A stretch of DNA of 64,000 nucleotides, from contig NZ_SLWA01000009.1 in NCBI RefSeq assembly GCF_004345565.1, positions 186,001-250,000 of the forward strand. Reading direction: 5' to 3'. This DNA comes from Flavobacterium circumlabens (GTDB lineage Bacteria; Bacteroidota; Bacteroidia; Flavobacteriales; Flavobacteriaceae). Under the pieces are notes generated by a model. The model saw only the letters and a list, made by a program, of their open reading frames with translations. It searched no databases and was not told the origin of the DNA. Made by a program: the position numbers and the translations under genes. Below, in pieces: positions 45,897 to 54,402 of this stretch (its first letter is position 1; each line of letters starts with the position of its first letter).

Positions 45897-46727
45897 CTAC
45901 GAAAACGTAACCGTAATCACATCTCTGTAATTTAATCCTAACAAACTATTGGCAGAACCTACTTTTAAAGGATTACTTCTGAAAATAGCAATTTCCAGAA
46001 AACCAGCTTCGTTAAAGATGGCCAGTTTTTCCCCTTCATACGTTTTGATCGGATATTTTTCAGAGGTTGCGATAGCCGAATAACCGGGCAGAATTGTTTT
46101 GATACTTTTCGGTTTCATTACGATCTCATATTTACGGCCTTTTGCTACTTCGATAAATTGCTGTTTAGAGATATTGGTTACCACATTTCCAAAATGGTCG
46201 ATATAAATAACGTATCCTTTCAGGGAATTTCCATCATTGGCCAGAACAGCCTGCAATTCGGTAACTTCTTTAACAGACGGAATTTTTTTTCCAATAACAT
46301 TGAGTAATCCGCCCTTTGCAATGTGGCAGGCAACCTGTATGAAAATATCTAAATCACTGGATTCTGGCGGAAAGCGATCGTGAATATTGATGGCGACAAT
46401 TTTCTGTGGTACAATTTTCTGTGTCAGCATACTTAAGATACCGTTATCGGCACAAATAAAGTAGTGATCGTTCCATTCCATGGCAATATGCTGGTTCTCT
46501 TTATTGCGCTCAATATCGACTCCGATTAAGTGTACCGTTCCTTTTGGGAAACTCAGGTAAGAGGCTCCAATAAGGTAACTTGCTTCTGCAGTGTTAAATG
46601 GGTCAACGTCGTGTGAAATGTCAATAATTACAGCTTCAGCAAACTCTGATAATATTTTACCCTTTAGCGAACCAACAAAGTGGTCTTTTAAGCCGTAATC
46701 CGTAGTAAGGGTAATTATTGACATCAT
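45897..46727 (-). CDS. SAM hydrolase (SAM hydroxide adenosyltransferase, DUF62)
   Basis: 276 residues. Belongs to the family that includes fluorinase and SalL; most bacterial members split S-adenosylmethionine with water into adenosine and methionine. Seen: ITLTTDYGLKDHFVGSLKG at the N-terminus with the catalytic Asp, DISHDVDPFNTAEASYL, CADNGILS and the C-terminal beta-barrel with YIDHFGNVVTN. Two start codons are adjacent (46727, 46724). A TTG-N21-TAGCTTTG promoter precedes it on the minus strand. Transcribed away from phoH. Biological purpose of the hydrolase is still unclear. Confidence 0.92.
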   Translation of the reverse strand: MMSIITLTTDYGLKDHFVGSLKGKILSEFAEAVIIDISHDVDPFNTAEASYLIGASYLSFPKGTVHLIGVDIERNKENQHIAMEWNDHYFICADNGILSMLTQKIVPQKIVAINIHDRFPPESSDLDIFIQVACHIAKGGLLNVIGKKIPSVKEVTELQAVLANDGNSLKGYVIYIDHFGNVVTNISKQQFIEVAKGRKYEIVMKPKSIKTILPGYSAIATSEKYPIKTYEGEKLAIFNEAGFLEIAIFRSNPLKVGSANSLLGLNYRDVITVTFS

Positions 46728-46783
46728 TTTGTTTATAACTATTGGTAGTTTTTAAATCTAATTTTCATTAAATTTGAGAAATG

Positions 46784-46816
46784 CAAAGCTAAGAATAGTA
46801 AAGTCATAAATGCAAG
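46784..46816 (-). promoter_or_regulatory. Probable promoter of the SAM hydrolase gene
   Basis: On the minus strand TAGCTTTG (46784-46791) fits TAnnTTTG, and a TTG (46813-46815) lies 21 bases upstream. Start codon is about 56 bases downstream. Confidence 0.55.
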
Positions 46817-46907
46817 AAAGAAAAAACAAATTGCATTTTACGATATAAATTACCCGACAGCCAATTGATTTAAAAAAAGATTTAATTTTAATTTAAAACT
46901 ATCTCAT

Positions 46908-47858
46908 TTGAACGAAAGAATAATCGAGCTAATAGACATTGCGCCAAAAGAATTTTGGGGTGCTCAGGACAGCCATCTGGAAATCATTAAAAAGTACTAT
47001 CCAAAGCTTAAAATAGTAGCGAGAGGAACGACTTTGAAAGCATTTGGCGAAAAAGAAGTTTTAGATGAATTCGAAAAAAGATTCCAAAGATTAATGTTGC
47101 ATTTTACCCGATACAACAACATTGACGACAATGTAATTGAACGCGTAATCATGAGTGATGGTCAGGATGAAAAAAGATCATATGATCATGACAAAATACT
47201 AGTTCATGGCGTTGGGGGTAAAATTATAAAAGCCATGACGCCCAATCAGCAGCTTCTGGTAGATACCATCAAAAAAAATGATATGGTATTTGCAGTAGGT
47301 CCGGCCGGAACGGGAAAAACCTACACAGGTGTTGCAATGGCTGTTAAAGCACTTAAAGACAAAGAAGTAAAAAGGATCATATTAACCAGACCGGCAGTAG
47401 AAGCAGGAGAAAATCTTGGTTTTTTACCCGGTGACATGAAAGAAAAACTGGATCCTTACATGCAACCGCTTTATGATGCGTTACGTGATATGCTTCCCAA
47501 CGAAAAACTGGAAGATTACATTTTAAAAGGAATTATTCAGATTGCACCATTGGCATTTATGCGTGGACGTACACTTGATAATGCCTTTGTAATTCTCGAT
47601 GAAGCACAAAACACCACCCATTCGCAAATGAAAATGTTTTTAACCCGTATGGGGAAAAACGCCAAATTTATGATTACGGGTGATCCGGGACAGGTCGATT
47701 TACCACGAAGAACTATTTCCGGTCTTAAAGAAGCAATTCTGGTTCTGAAAGACGTTGACGGAATCGGAATTATTTATCTGGATGATAAAGATATCGTACG
47801 TCACAGATTAGTGAAAAAGGTAATTGATGCTTATAAACAAATAGAAAATCACGATTAA
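46908..47858 (+). CDS. phoH: PhoH-family ATPase
   Basis: 316 residues beginning at a TTG codon (46908). The frame upstream reaches a TGA at 46866-46868 without any ATG, so the non-standard start is needed; LNERIIELIDIAP is the expected family start. An N-terminal KH-like region is followed by an NTPase domain with GPAGTGKT (131-138) and VILDEAQN. PhoH-like ATPases are linked to phosphate or stress responses and RNA metabolism. Divergent from the SAM hydrolase. An inverted repeat element follows the stop codon. Confidence 0.94.
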   Translation: MNERIIELIDIAPKEFWGAQDSHLEIIKKYYPKLKIVARGTTLKAFGEKEVLDEFEKRFQRLMLHFTRYNNIDDNVIERVIMSDGQDEKRSYDHDKILVHGVGGKIIKAMTPNQQLLVDTIKKNDMVFAVGPAGTGKTYTGVAMAVKALKDKEVKRIILTRPAVEAGENLGFLPGDMKEKLDPYMQPLYDALRDMLPNEKLEDYILKGIIQIAPLAFMRGRTLDNAFVILDEAQNTTHSQMKMFLTRMGKNAKFMITGDPGQVDLPRRTISGLKEAILVLKDVDGIGIIYLDDKDIVRHRLVKKVIDAYKQIENHD

Positions 47859-47890
47859 GTTTGTGAAATGATTTTAGTGAAATAATTTTC

Positions 47891-47950
47891 GCCACAGATT
47901 AGAATGATTCACACAGATTATAAAATCATTTTAATCTTTTAATCTGTGGC
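47891..47950. repeat. Hairpin-forming repeat after phoH
   Basis: GCCACAGATTA (47891-47901) pairs with TAATCTGTGGC (47940-47950); CACAGATTA recurs directly at 47912-47920, and AATGATT/AATCATT pair inside. It is followed by A, not T, on the plus strand, so it is not a normal phoH terminator and is better seen as an interspersed repeat. Confidence 0.75.
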
Positions 47951-48050
47951 AAAAAAAAATGAAATATTCGTTTTATTCATTCTTTAGAAATGCGTAAAAC
48001 GAATATTTTTTTTGATTCAAATTTTAATCGATTAGATTTAATTTTGTCAA

Positions 48051-48422
48051 ATGAAAGAAATAGAGATTTTTTACGAAAAGCAGGAACAAACTTTTAAAGA
48101 GGTGCTGCTTGCTTTGAAAGAAATTATTCTGCGTCAGGACCAAGACATTACAAATGTGCTCAAATACGGAATGCCCTTTTTTTGTTACAAAGGAAAAATG
48201 TTCTGCTATTTATGGATTCATAAAAAACTCCAACAGCCTTATATCGGAATTGTAGAAGGAAAATACTTTGATGAACCTTTTCTGATTCAGGAAAAGCGTT
48301 CGAGAATGAAAATTATGATGCTTGATTCTTCAAAAGATTTGCCTCTGAATGAGATTGAAATTATTCTGCAGAAAGCTTTGAATTTGTATAAATCGGGAAT
48401 TATTAAAGTATTAATTATTTAA
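48051..48422 (+). CDS. DUF1801 protein
   Basis: 123 residues, cytoplasmic. Resembles the DUF1801/YdhG group: an N-terminal helix pair (FKEVLLALKEIILRQ), the KYGMPFFCYKGKMFCYLWIHK strand pair given in part as KYGMPFFCYKG, and LQKALNLY near the end. One solved relative acts as an iron chaperone-like protein, but no function is established for most members. Single gene between phoH and the HAD phosphatase. Confidence 0.8.
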   Translation: MKEIEIFYEKQEQTFKEVLLALKEIILRQDQDITNVLKYGMPFFCYKGKMFCYLWIHKKLQQPYIGIVEGKYFDEPFLIQEKRSRMKIMMLDSSKDLPLNEIEIILQKALNLYKSGIIKVLII

Positions 48423-48494
48423 AATGCAGTATTTGATCAAATAGTTAAATAAATAATAAACTTCCTTTATTTGGGGCTTTAAAACCTCTTTATC

Positions 48495-48526
48495 TTTGTT
48501 CTTTTGAGGCTAAATCCTTAAATTTG
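48495..48526 (+). promoter_or_regulatory. Bacteroidetes-type promoter of the HAD phosphatase gene
   Basis: TTTG (48495-48498), 20 bases, TAAATTTG (48519-48526), matching the -33/-7 consensus. The ATG at 48553 is 26 bases downstream. Confidence 0.7.
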
Positions 48527-48552
48527 CACATCATAAATACTTGATCTTTAAT

Positions 48553-49383
48553 ATGACAAAATTAAAAAATATAAAAGTTGTAATAAGTGACTTAGACGGA
48601 ACTTTACTCAACCCACAACACAAAATATCAGATTACACCAAATCCATTTTTCAGGAACTTCACAATCAAAATTACCTTATAGTTGTTGCTACAGGCCGCC
48701 ATCATCTCGATGCTATGGCGATTATAGAAACGCTTGATGTTCCGGTTTATCTGGTAAGTTCAAACGGAGCAAGAATCCATTCACCCGAAAAAGAACCGCT
48801 TTTCTCTTTCAATTTAAGCAGTGATGTTGTAAAAGCAGCTTTGAATGTAGATATTGACCCTGAAATTACAGTAGTTTTATTCAAGGAAAATGTTTGGCAG
48901 ACAAATAAATTAAGTGAGAAACTAAATAGTTTTCAGGCAGATTTGAAATATCTTCCGGAATTGGTGGATTATAAAACGCTGGAAGATTTCGGAGCTATAA
49001 AAATATTCTTTTCTCATGATGACCATGAAAAATTAGTAGCGCTTAAAGATGCTATTTTAGAAAAATCTTCAAGTGAATTGCATCATGCTTTCAGTTTACC
49101 AACCTGTCTGGAATTTATGGACAAATCGATCGATAAAGCGGTTGCGATTGCGACAGTTTTAGAAAAAGAAGGTTTTACAATGGATCAGGCAGTTTCTTTT
49201 GGAGATGGTTTTAATGATGTTCAGATGTTGTCTGCAACCGGTAAAGGCCTGATCATGGGAAATGCACCTGCTTTGTTAAAAGAAACCTTACCCAACTTAG
49301 AAGTAATTAAAACCAATGCAGAAGATGGTGTAGCCAAATATATTGCCTCAAGAATTCTGGATAAAGAATTTGCGACAAGCTAA
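48553..49383 (+). CDS. Cof-type HAD hydrolase (sugar-phosphatase-like)
   Basis: 276 residues from the ATG at 48553; an in-frame TTG 12 bases earlier is unnecessary. Haloacid dehalogenase family with nucleophile Asp13 and Asp15 in SDLDGTLL, the Cof-type cap in the middle, and metal-binding GDGFNDVQML near the C-terminus. Such enzymes dephosphorylate sugar phosphates, flavin mononucleotide or pyridoxal phosphate; the exact substrate is not predictable. Own promoter and strong terminator, so a single-gene transcript. Confidence 0.92.
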   Translation: MTKLKNIKVVISDLDGTLLNPQHKISDYTKSIFQELHNQNYLIVVATGRHHLDAMAIIETLDVPVYLVSSNGARIHSPEKEPLFSFNLSSDVVKAALNVDIDPEITVVLFKENVWQTNKLSEKLNSFQADLKYLPELVDYKTLEDFGAIKIFFSHDDHEKLVALKDAILEKSSSELHHAFSLPTCLEFMDKSIDKAVAIATVLEKEGFTMDQAVSFGDGFNDVQMLSATGKGLIMGNAPALLKETLPNLEVIKTNAEDGVAKYIASRILDKEFATS

Positions 49384-49438
49384 TTTTGACACAATAGAAA
49401 TCAAACTCTTGTAAATACAGGAAATGTTTTTATTTTAT

Positions 49439-49480
49439 AAACTGCTAATAAATTGTATATCAATTATTAGCAGTTTTTTT
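49439..49480 (+). terminator. Intrinsic terminator after HAD phosphatase
   Basis: AAACTGCTAATAAATTG (from 49439) pairs with CAATTATTAGCAGTTT with one bulged base and a 5-base loop, followed by a run of T to 49480. Confidence 0.9.
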
Positions 49481-49543
49481 ATTTATAATTTACTGATTTG
49501 GGAAGCAAAGAATAAAAACTTTTTTTTAATTCTTTTCAAAGTG

Positions 49544-49551
49544 TATTTTTG
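49544..49551 (+). promoter_or_regulatory. Bacteroidetes -7 element of the S9 peptidase gene
   Basis: TATTTTTG fits TAnnTTTG, 21 bases before the start codon. The upstream region is T-rich but lacks a clean TTTG at -33. Confidence 0.5.
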
Positions 49552-49572
49552 CTTTACTAAAAAACCATAATT

Positions 49573-51918
49573 ATGATTAAAAATACCTTTATCCTTGCTT
49601 TTCTAATTCTTTCCATAAACGGTACCAGTCAAACTTTAAAATTGGAAGAAATCATGAAAGGAGAATCTTTTATTGGGAATCAGCCAACAAATGGAAGATG
49701 GTCTCTTGATGGAAAAAAAGTTTATTTCGAATGGAATCCAAAAGATGAACTGGGAGCGAGTACTTATTCCTGGCAAAAAGGTTTTTCAAATCCGGTACTT
49801 GTTGAACCGAAAGAAGCTGTTTTTTCTAAATTTGATTTTAAAAGAAAACCAGGATCAGATATTGTCTATTATATCGATAAAGGAGCATTGTACGCTTATA
49901 CCATTAGTTCGAAATCAGTAAAAAAAATATACCAGCAAAACAACCCGATTTCTAATCTTGAATTAGGAAATGAACCGGGAGTTGTATTTTTTGAACAAAA
50001 AGAAAATATCTTTAAATACAATAGTAAAGAAGGCACAGTGCTCCAGATTACTAATTTTAGCAAAGGAGTTAAAAAAGAAAAAACTCCGGAAAAAGATACT
50101 TTCCTGAAAAATCAACAGAACGAATTATTCCAGTTTATAAAAGATAAAGAAGCCAAAAAACAATGGAATTTGGCTAAAAGTAAAGCAGTTAAATCCGATT
50201 TCGCCAAAGAATACTTTTATGGGAAAGATAATTTAGCAGGCCTTAAAGCGAGCCCAAAAGGAAATTATGCAACCTTCAGTTTAATTCAGAATATTGAAGT
50301 AAAACAGGAAAAAATGGAGGTTTTTATAACGGATGACGGTTATAATCAAACTCCCGATACAAAAGAAAAAGTATCGACCGATAATTTGGTAAAAACGCAA
50401 TTTGGAATTTATTCTGTAGCCAAAGATTCTGTTTATTTTGTCAATTTTTCAAAATTGAGCCATATTCAGGATGTTCCTAAATATTATGAATCGTATGATA
50501 ATTTAAAAAACAAAGAGAAAGAAGATAAGCTCATTGTTGCTTTGGCTCCTGTTTATAACGAAGACGGATCTTTTGCTATTACAGAAATCAGAAGTCAGGA
50601 CAATAAAGACAGATGGATTGTAAGTCTGAATCTCGAGAACGGCTCATTTACAGAAATAGAACACCAGCACGACGAAGCCTGGATTGGCGGGCCCGGAATC
50701 CCGGCTTATTCTTTTGAATCTGGCATTCTTGGTTTTTTAGCAGATAATGAAACTGTTTATTTTCAATCGGAAGCAACAGGATACTCGCATTTGTATACCT
50801 ACAATCTAAAGTCGAAAGTAAAAAATCAACTTACAAAAGGGAATTGGGAAGTTCGTGATCTGATGCTATCGAAAGATAAAAAAACATTCTATTTAACGAC
50901 AAATACCACACATCCCGGAAACAGAAATTTTTATAAATTAAACCTTGCAGACGGTATTTTACAGCCCATTTTGACGAAAGACGGGGCTCACGAAGTAGTA
51001 ATATCTCCGGACGAAAAAACACTTCTGGTACATTATTCTTATAAAAATAAACCCTGGGATTTTTATATAGCAGAGAATAAGAAGAATACCGTATTACAGC
51101 AAATTTCATCATCTGCTTCAGAGAATTTTAAAAAATACCAATGGAGAGAGCCTCAGGTTATTACCTTCAAAGCAGAAGACGGAACTCCCGTAAATGCAAG
51201 ATTGTACACGCCAAAAACGGAAAATGCCAATAAAGCGGCAATCATTTTTGTGCACGGAGCCGGATATCTGCAAAATGCTCATAATTATTGGAGTAATTAT
51301 TACAGAGAATATATGTTTCATAATTTGTTAACCGATTTGGGTTATACCGTTTTGGATATTGATTACAGAGGAAGTGATGGTTACGGACGTGATTTCAGAA
51401 CCGGAATTTATCGTTTTATGGGCGGAAAAGACCTTTCTGATCATCTGGATGGTAAAAAATATTTAGTTAACAATTTAGGTATCGATCCTAACAGGGTAGG
51501 AATTTATGGAGGTTCATATGGCGGATTTATTACTTTAATGGGTATGCTTACTACTCCGGGAGAATTTGCTTCGGGTGCAGCTTTACGTTCCGTAACGGAT
51601 TGGGCGCATTACAATCATGGCTACACAGGTAATATTTTGAATTTTCCTGAAACGGATCCGGAAGCCTACAAAAAAAGTTCTCCTATTTATTATGCAGATA
51701 ACCTGAAAGGTAACTTAGTAATGCTGCACGGAATGGTTGACGATAATGTGGAATACAAAGACATCGTACGTCTATCACAGCGTTTTATAGAATTGGAAAA
51801 GAAAAACTGGACACTTGCTTCATTCCCTGTGGAATCACATGGTTTTAAGGAAACATATTCGTGGATTGACGAATACAGCAGAATCCTGAATTTATTTAAT
51901 TCGACACTTTTGAAATAA
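49573..51918 (+). CDS. S9 family prolyl-oligopeptidase-type peptidase, exported
   Basis: 781 residues with a signal peptide (cleaved near NGTSQ), so periplasmic. The N-terminal half is a beta-propeller gate; the C-terminal alpha/beta hydrolase carries the triad Ser648 in GGSYGGF, Asp723 in GMVDDNV and His756 in ESHGFK. Layout fits the dipeptidyl-peptidase 4 branch (S9B), which removes N-terminal Xaa-Pro or Xaa-Ala dipeptides, or acylaminoacyl peptidases. It serves peptide nutrition. Followed by a hairpin repeat that may terminate it. Confidence 0.9.
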   Translation: MIKNTFILAFLILSINGTSQTLKLEEIMKGESFIGNQPTNGRWSLDGKKVYFEWNPKDELGASTYSWQKGFSNPVLVEPKEAVFSKFDFKRKPGSDIVYYIDKGALYAYTISSKSVKKIYQQNNPISNLELGNEPGVVFFEQKENIFKYNSKEGTVLQITNFSKGVKKEKTPEKDTFLKNQQNELFQFIKDKEAKKQWNLAKSKAVKSDFAKEYFYGKDNLAGLKASPKGNYATFSLIQNIEVKQEKMEVFITDDGYNQTPDTKEKVSTDNLVKTQFGIYSVAKDSVYFVNFSKLSHIQDVPKYYESYDNLKNKEKEDKLIVALAPVYNEDGSFAITEIRSQDNKDRWIVSLNLENGSFTEIEHQHDEAWIGGPGIPAYSFESGILGFLADNETVYFQSEATGYSHLYTYNLKSKVKNQLTKGNWEVRDLMLSKDKKTFYLTTNTTHPGNRNFYKLNLADGILQPILTKDGAHEVVISPDEKTLLVHYSYKNKPWDFYIAENKKNTVLQQISSSASENFKKYQWREPQVITFKAEDGTPVNARLYTPKTENANKAAIIFVHGAGYLQNAHNYWSNYYREYMFHNLLTDLGYTVLDIDYRGSDGYGRDFRTGIYRFMGGKDLSDHLDGKKYLVNNLGIDPNRVGIYGGSYGGFITLMGMLTTPGEFASGAALRSVTDWAHYNHGYTGNILNFPETDPEAYKKSSPIYYADNLKGNLVMLHGMVDDNVEYKDIVRLSQRFIELEKKNWTLASFPVESHGFKETYSWIDEYSRILNLFNSTLLK

Positions 51919-51923
51919 GTTTT

Positions 51924-51981
51924 CATTCTCAGTATTCAGTCGCAGTCGTAGTGTGCAAACTGAGACTGAATACTGAGAATG
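51924..51981. repeat. Inverted repeat after S9 peptidase, dispersed family
   Basis: 51924-51940 is the exact reverse complement of 51965-51981 (ACTGAATACTGAGAATG); CAGTCGCAGT (51937-51946) also pairs with ACTGCGACTG (51985-51994), so two alternative stems exist. Part of it (51957-51970) recurs at 45406-45419. No T-run follows. Confidence 0.8.
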
Positions 51982-52024
51982 ACCACTGCGACTGAACACT
52001 GAAAACTGAAAACTGCATACTTTT

Positions 52025-52056
52025 TTTGCTTCCTCTTTTAATTAGTTTTAAATTTG
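52025..52056 (+). promoter_or_regulatory. Bacteroidetes-type promoter of purC
   Basis: TTTG (52025-52028), 20 bases, TAAATTTG (52049-52056). Same sequence and spacing as the promoter at 48495-48526. The ATG follows 31 bases later. Confidence 0.75.
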
Positions 52057-52087
52057 CATTCATAAAACAAAACACAGCTAAAGCATA

Positions 52088-53044
52088 ATGAGCAATACAA
52101 TCACAACAACAGATTTTAATTTCCCGAATCAGAAATCAGTTTACCGCGGAAAAGTTAGAGAAGTTTATAATATTAACGACGAACTTTTGGTAATGGTGGC
52201 AACCGACAGATTGTCGGCTTTTGATGTAGTTCTACCAAAGGGAATTCCGTACAAAGGCCAGATTCTGAATCAGATTGCTACAAGATTTATGGAATTGACA
52301 GAAGATATTGTACCAAATTGGTTGATTGCTACGCCGGATCCAAACGTGGCCGTGGGACATTTATGTGAGCCTTTTAAAGTTGAAATGGTCATTCGTGGTT
52401 ATCTTTCAGGGCATGCTGCGCGTGAGTACGCTGCGGGAAGAAGACAAATCTGCGGTGTAACAATGGCAGAAGGTTTAAAAGAAAACGATAAATTTCCGGA
52501 ACCCATTATTACGCCAACTACAAAAGCGGATAACGGTTCTCATGACGAAGACATTTCCCGTGAGGCTATTTTAGCGAAAGGAATTGTTTCTGAAGATGAT
52601 TATATTGTTTTAGAAAAATTTACAAGAGATTTATTTCAAAGAGGAACCGAAATCGCTGCTGATCGCGGTTTGATTTTGGTAGATACCAAATACGAATTCG
52701 GAAAAACAAAAGAAGGTGTTATTGTTTTGATTGATGAAATCCATACACCGGATTCTTCCCGTTATTTTTATGCTGATGGATATCAGGAAAGACAGCACAA
52801 AGGGGAGGAGCAAAAACAATTATCAAAAGAATTTGTTCGCCGCTGGTTAATCGAAAATGGTTTTCAGGGTCAGGACGGACAGCAAATTCCTGAAATGACA
52901 GATGCTTACATCGAATCTGTTTCAGAAAGATATATTGAGTTATACGAGAATATCCTAGGAGAAAAATTTGTAAAAGCCGATATTGATAATATTGATCAAC
53001 GTATTGATAAAAACGTATTAGATTACCTTTCTGCTAAAGCGTAA
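52088..53044 (+). CDS. purC: SAICAR synthase PurC
   Basis: 318 residues, the longer form of the enzyme rather than the roughly 240-residue form of E. coli. Joins aspartate to CAIR with ATP in purine synthesis. Seen: YRGKVREVYNI at the nucleotide site, SAFDVVLPKGIPYKG, MVIRGYLSGHAAREYAAGRR given in part as RGYLSGHAAREY, KADNGSHDED and DEIHTPDSSRY. Good upstream promoter; the likely terminator lies inside the beginning of the next gene. Confidence 0.97.
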   Translation: MSNTITTTDFNFPNQKSVYRGKVREVYNINDELLVMVATDRLSAFDVVLPKGIPYKGQILNQIATRFMELTEDIVPNWLIATPDPNVAVGHLCEPFKVEMVIRGYLSGHAAREYAAGRRQICGVTMAEGLKENDKFPEPIITPTTKADNGSHDEDISREAILAKGIVSEDDYIVLEKFTRDLFQRGTEIAADRGLILVDTKYEFGKTKEGVIVLIDEIHTPDSSRYFYADGYQERQHKGEEQKQLSKEFVRRWLIENGFQGQDGQQIPEMTDAYIESVSERYIELYENILGEKFVKADIDNIDQRIDKNVLDYLSAKA

Positions 53045-53073
53045 TTTTCGGGTTTAAACTAACTATTTAAACC

Positions 53074-54213
53074 ATGAAATTTATACCCAATAAAAAAGAA
53101 GCCCTGCTATTTATATGTATGATAGCAGGGCATTTTCTTTTTTCACAGATTGATAAAGAAGCCACAAAAGAAACAAAGGCTTTGTACAGGAATCTTAAAA
53201 TAATTTCAAAAAAAAATATTCTTTTTGGACATCAGCATGCACTGGAATACGGACATGGATGGTCAAATGAAGTGGACAGGTCGGATGTAAAATCCGTTAC
53301 CGGCTCCCATCCGGCTGTTGTTGGAATTGATTTTAGCGGATTTTCAGGTCATTCGAAAGAGGAAATTGCAAAGACTGCTGCCATTTTAAAAGAGAATGTG
53401 ATTGCGACTTATGAGCGTGGCGGAATTACCACGGTTTCCTGGCATTTTAGGAATCCCGTTTCGAATGAAGGTTTTTACTGGAAAGATTCTTCTTCGGTTG
53501 CTGCCATGGCATTCATTAAACCCGGTGGTTCTCATCACGAAGAATACAAAACGATTTTAAAGACTATTGCTGATTTTGCGCATTCCGTTAAAGGAAAAGA
53601 CGGAACGTTGGCACCAATGATTTTCAGGCCTTTCCATGAGTTTGACGGCGACTGGTTTTGGTGGGGAAAGAAATATACTTCGCGGGAAGATTTTATCGCC
53701 GTTTGGCAATTTACAGTTGCTTATTTAAGAGACACTTTGCAGGTGCACAATTTTATTTATGCATTTTCACCGGACACCAGATTCAATTCTGAAGCAGAAT
53801 ATATAGAACGTTATCCCGGCGATAATTTTGTAGATATGTTTGGTCTTGATGATTACGGTGATTTTGGCAGGGACGGAAAATATGATCTAGAAGCGGGACT
53901 TAACAGGCTCAGCATAATCTCAGCTTTAGCAATTAAAAAGAAGAAACTGGCTGCTTTTACTGAAACTGGATTAGAATCAATACCGGATGCGAATTGGTGG
54001 ACACAAACCTTATTAAAAACTTTAAAGTCCAAGAACCTGCAATTGGCTTATGTTTTGGTTTGGAGAAATGATACAACCAGTCCAACTCATTTTTACGCTC
54101 CCTTTCCGGGGCAGGTTAGTGTTCCTGATTTTATTAATTTCTACAATGATCCTTTTACTTTATTTGAAAAAGATGTGGTTCATATTTATGGTAATAGTTT
54201 TAAAATCAGATGA
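53074..54213 (+). CDS. GH26 beta-mannanase, exported
   Basis: 379 residues with a signal peptide (MKFIPNKKEA then a hydrophobic stretch, cleavage after FLFSQ). Family 26 TIM-barrel with acid/base Glu189 in RPFHEFDGDWFWWG and nucleophile Glu297 in FTETGLES; FGHQHALEYG at the N-terminus is also family-typical. Hydrolyses beta-1,4-mannan or releases mannobiose, in the periplasm or outside. It is not in a PUL and follows purC by 29 bases. Codons 10-20 form a perfect terminator-like hairpin, so its expression may depend on read-through of the purC terminator or on a promoter not seen. Confidence 0.92.
   Translation: MKFIPNKKEALLFICMIAGHFLFSQIDKEATKETKALYRNLKIISKKNILFGHQHALEYGHGWSNEVDRSDVKSVTGSHPAVVGIDFSGFSGHSKEEIAKTAAILKENVIATYERGGITTVSWHFRNPVSNEGFYWKDSSSVAAMAFIKPGGSHHEEYKTILKTIADFAHSVKGKDGTLAPMIFRPFHEFDGDWFWWGKKYTSREDFIAVWQFTVAYLRDTLQVHNFIYAFSPDTRFNSEAEYIERYPGDNFVDMFGLDDYGDFGRDGKYDLEAGLNRLSIISALAIKKKKLAAFTETGLESIPDANWWTQTLLKTLKSKNLQLAYVLVWRNDTTSPTHFYAPFPGQVSVPDFINFYNDPFTLFEKDVVHIYGNSFKIR
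53101..53137 (+). terminator. Terminator-like hairpin inside the GH26 signal-peptide codons
   Basis: GCCCTGCTAT (53101-53110) pairs exactly with ATAGCAGGGC (53122-53131) around an 11-base loop, preceded by an A-rich run and followed by ATTTTCTTTTTT. It is 57 bases after the purC stop and inside the GH26 reading frame. Confidence 0.75.
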
Positions 54214-54231
54214 TTAATGATGCAAATAAAG

Positions 54232-54270
54232 AAAATGTAGTTCAGATTGAAATGAGTTACATTTTTTTTT
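54232..54270 (+). terminator. Probable terminator after GH26
   Basis: AAAATGTA (54232-54239) pairs with TACATTTT (54258-54265), 18-base loop, followed by more T. The stem is AT-rich and the loop long, so it is weaker than others here. Confidence 0.5.
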
Positions 54271-54402
54271 ATTTGTATTTTTTTTGCATTTAACTGTAAC
54301 ACTTTGGCCTTTTAGTAGTCTATAGTATTATAACCGTTATTTAATTAAACAGGTTTATATTTAAATCATCATAATCATCAATCATTTTAACAAACAATTA
54401 TC

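Noticed and set aside
47891..47957. phoH intrinsic terminator
   Set aside because: The stem is followed by A rather than T on the phoH strand, so it was recorded as a repeat.
48541..48552. TTG start for the HAD phosphatase
   Set aside because: An ATG four codons later fits the family and the promoter spacing.
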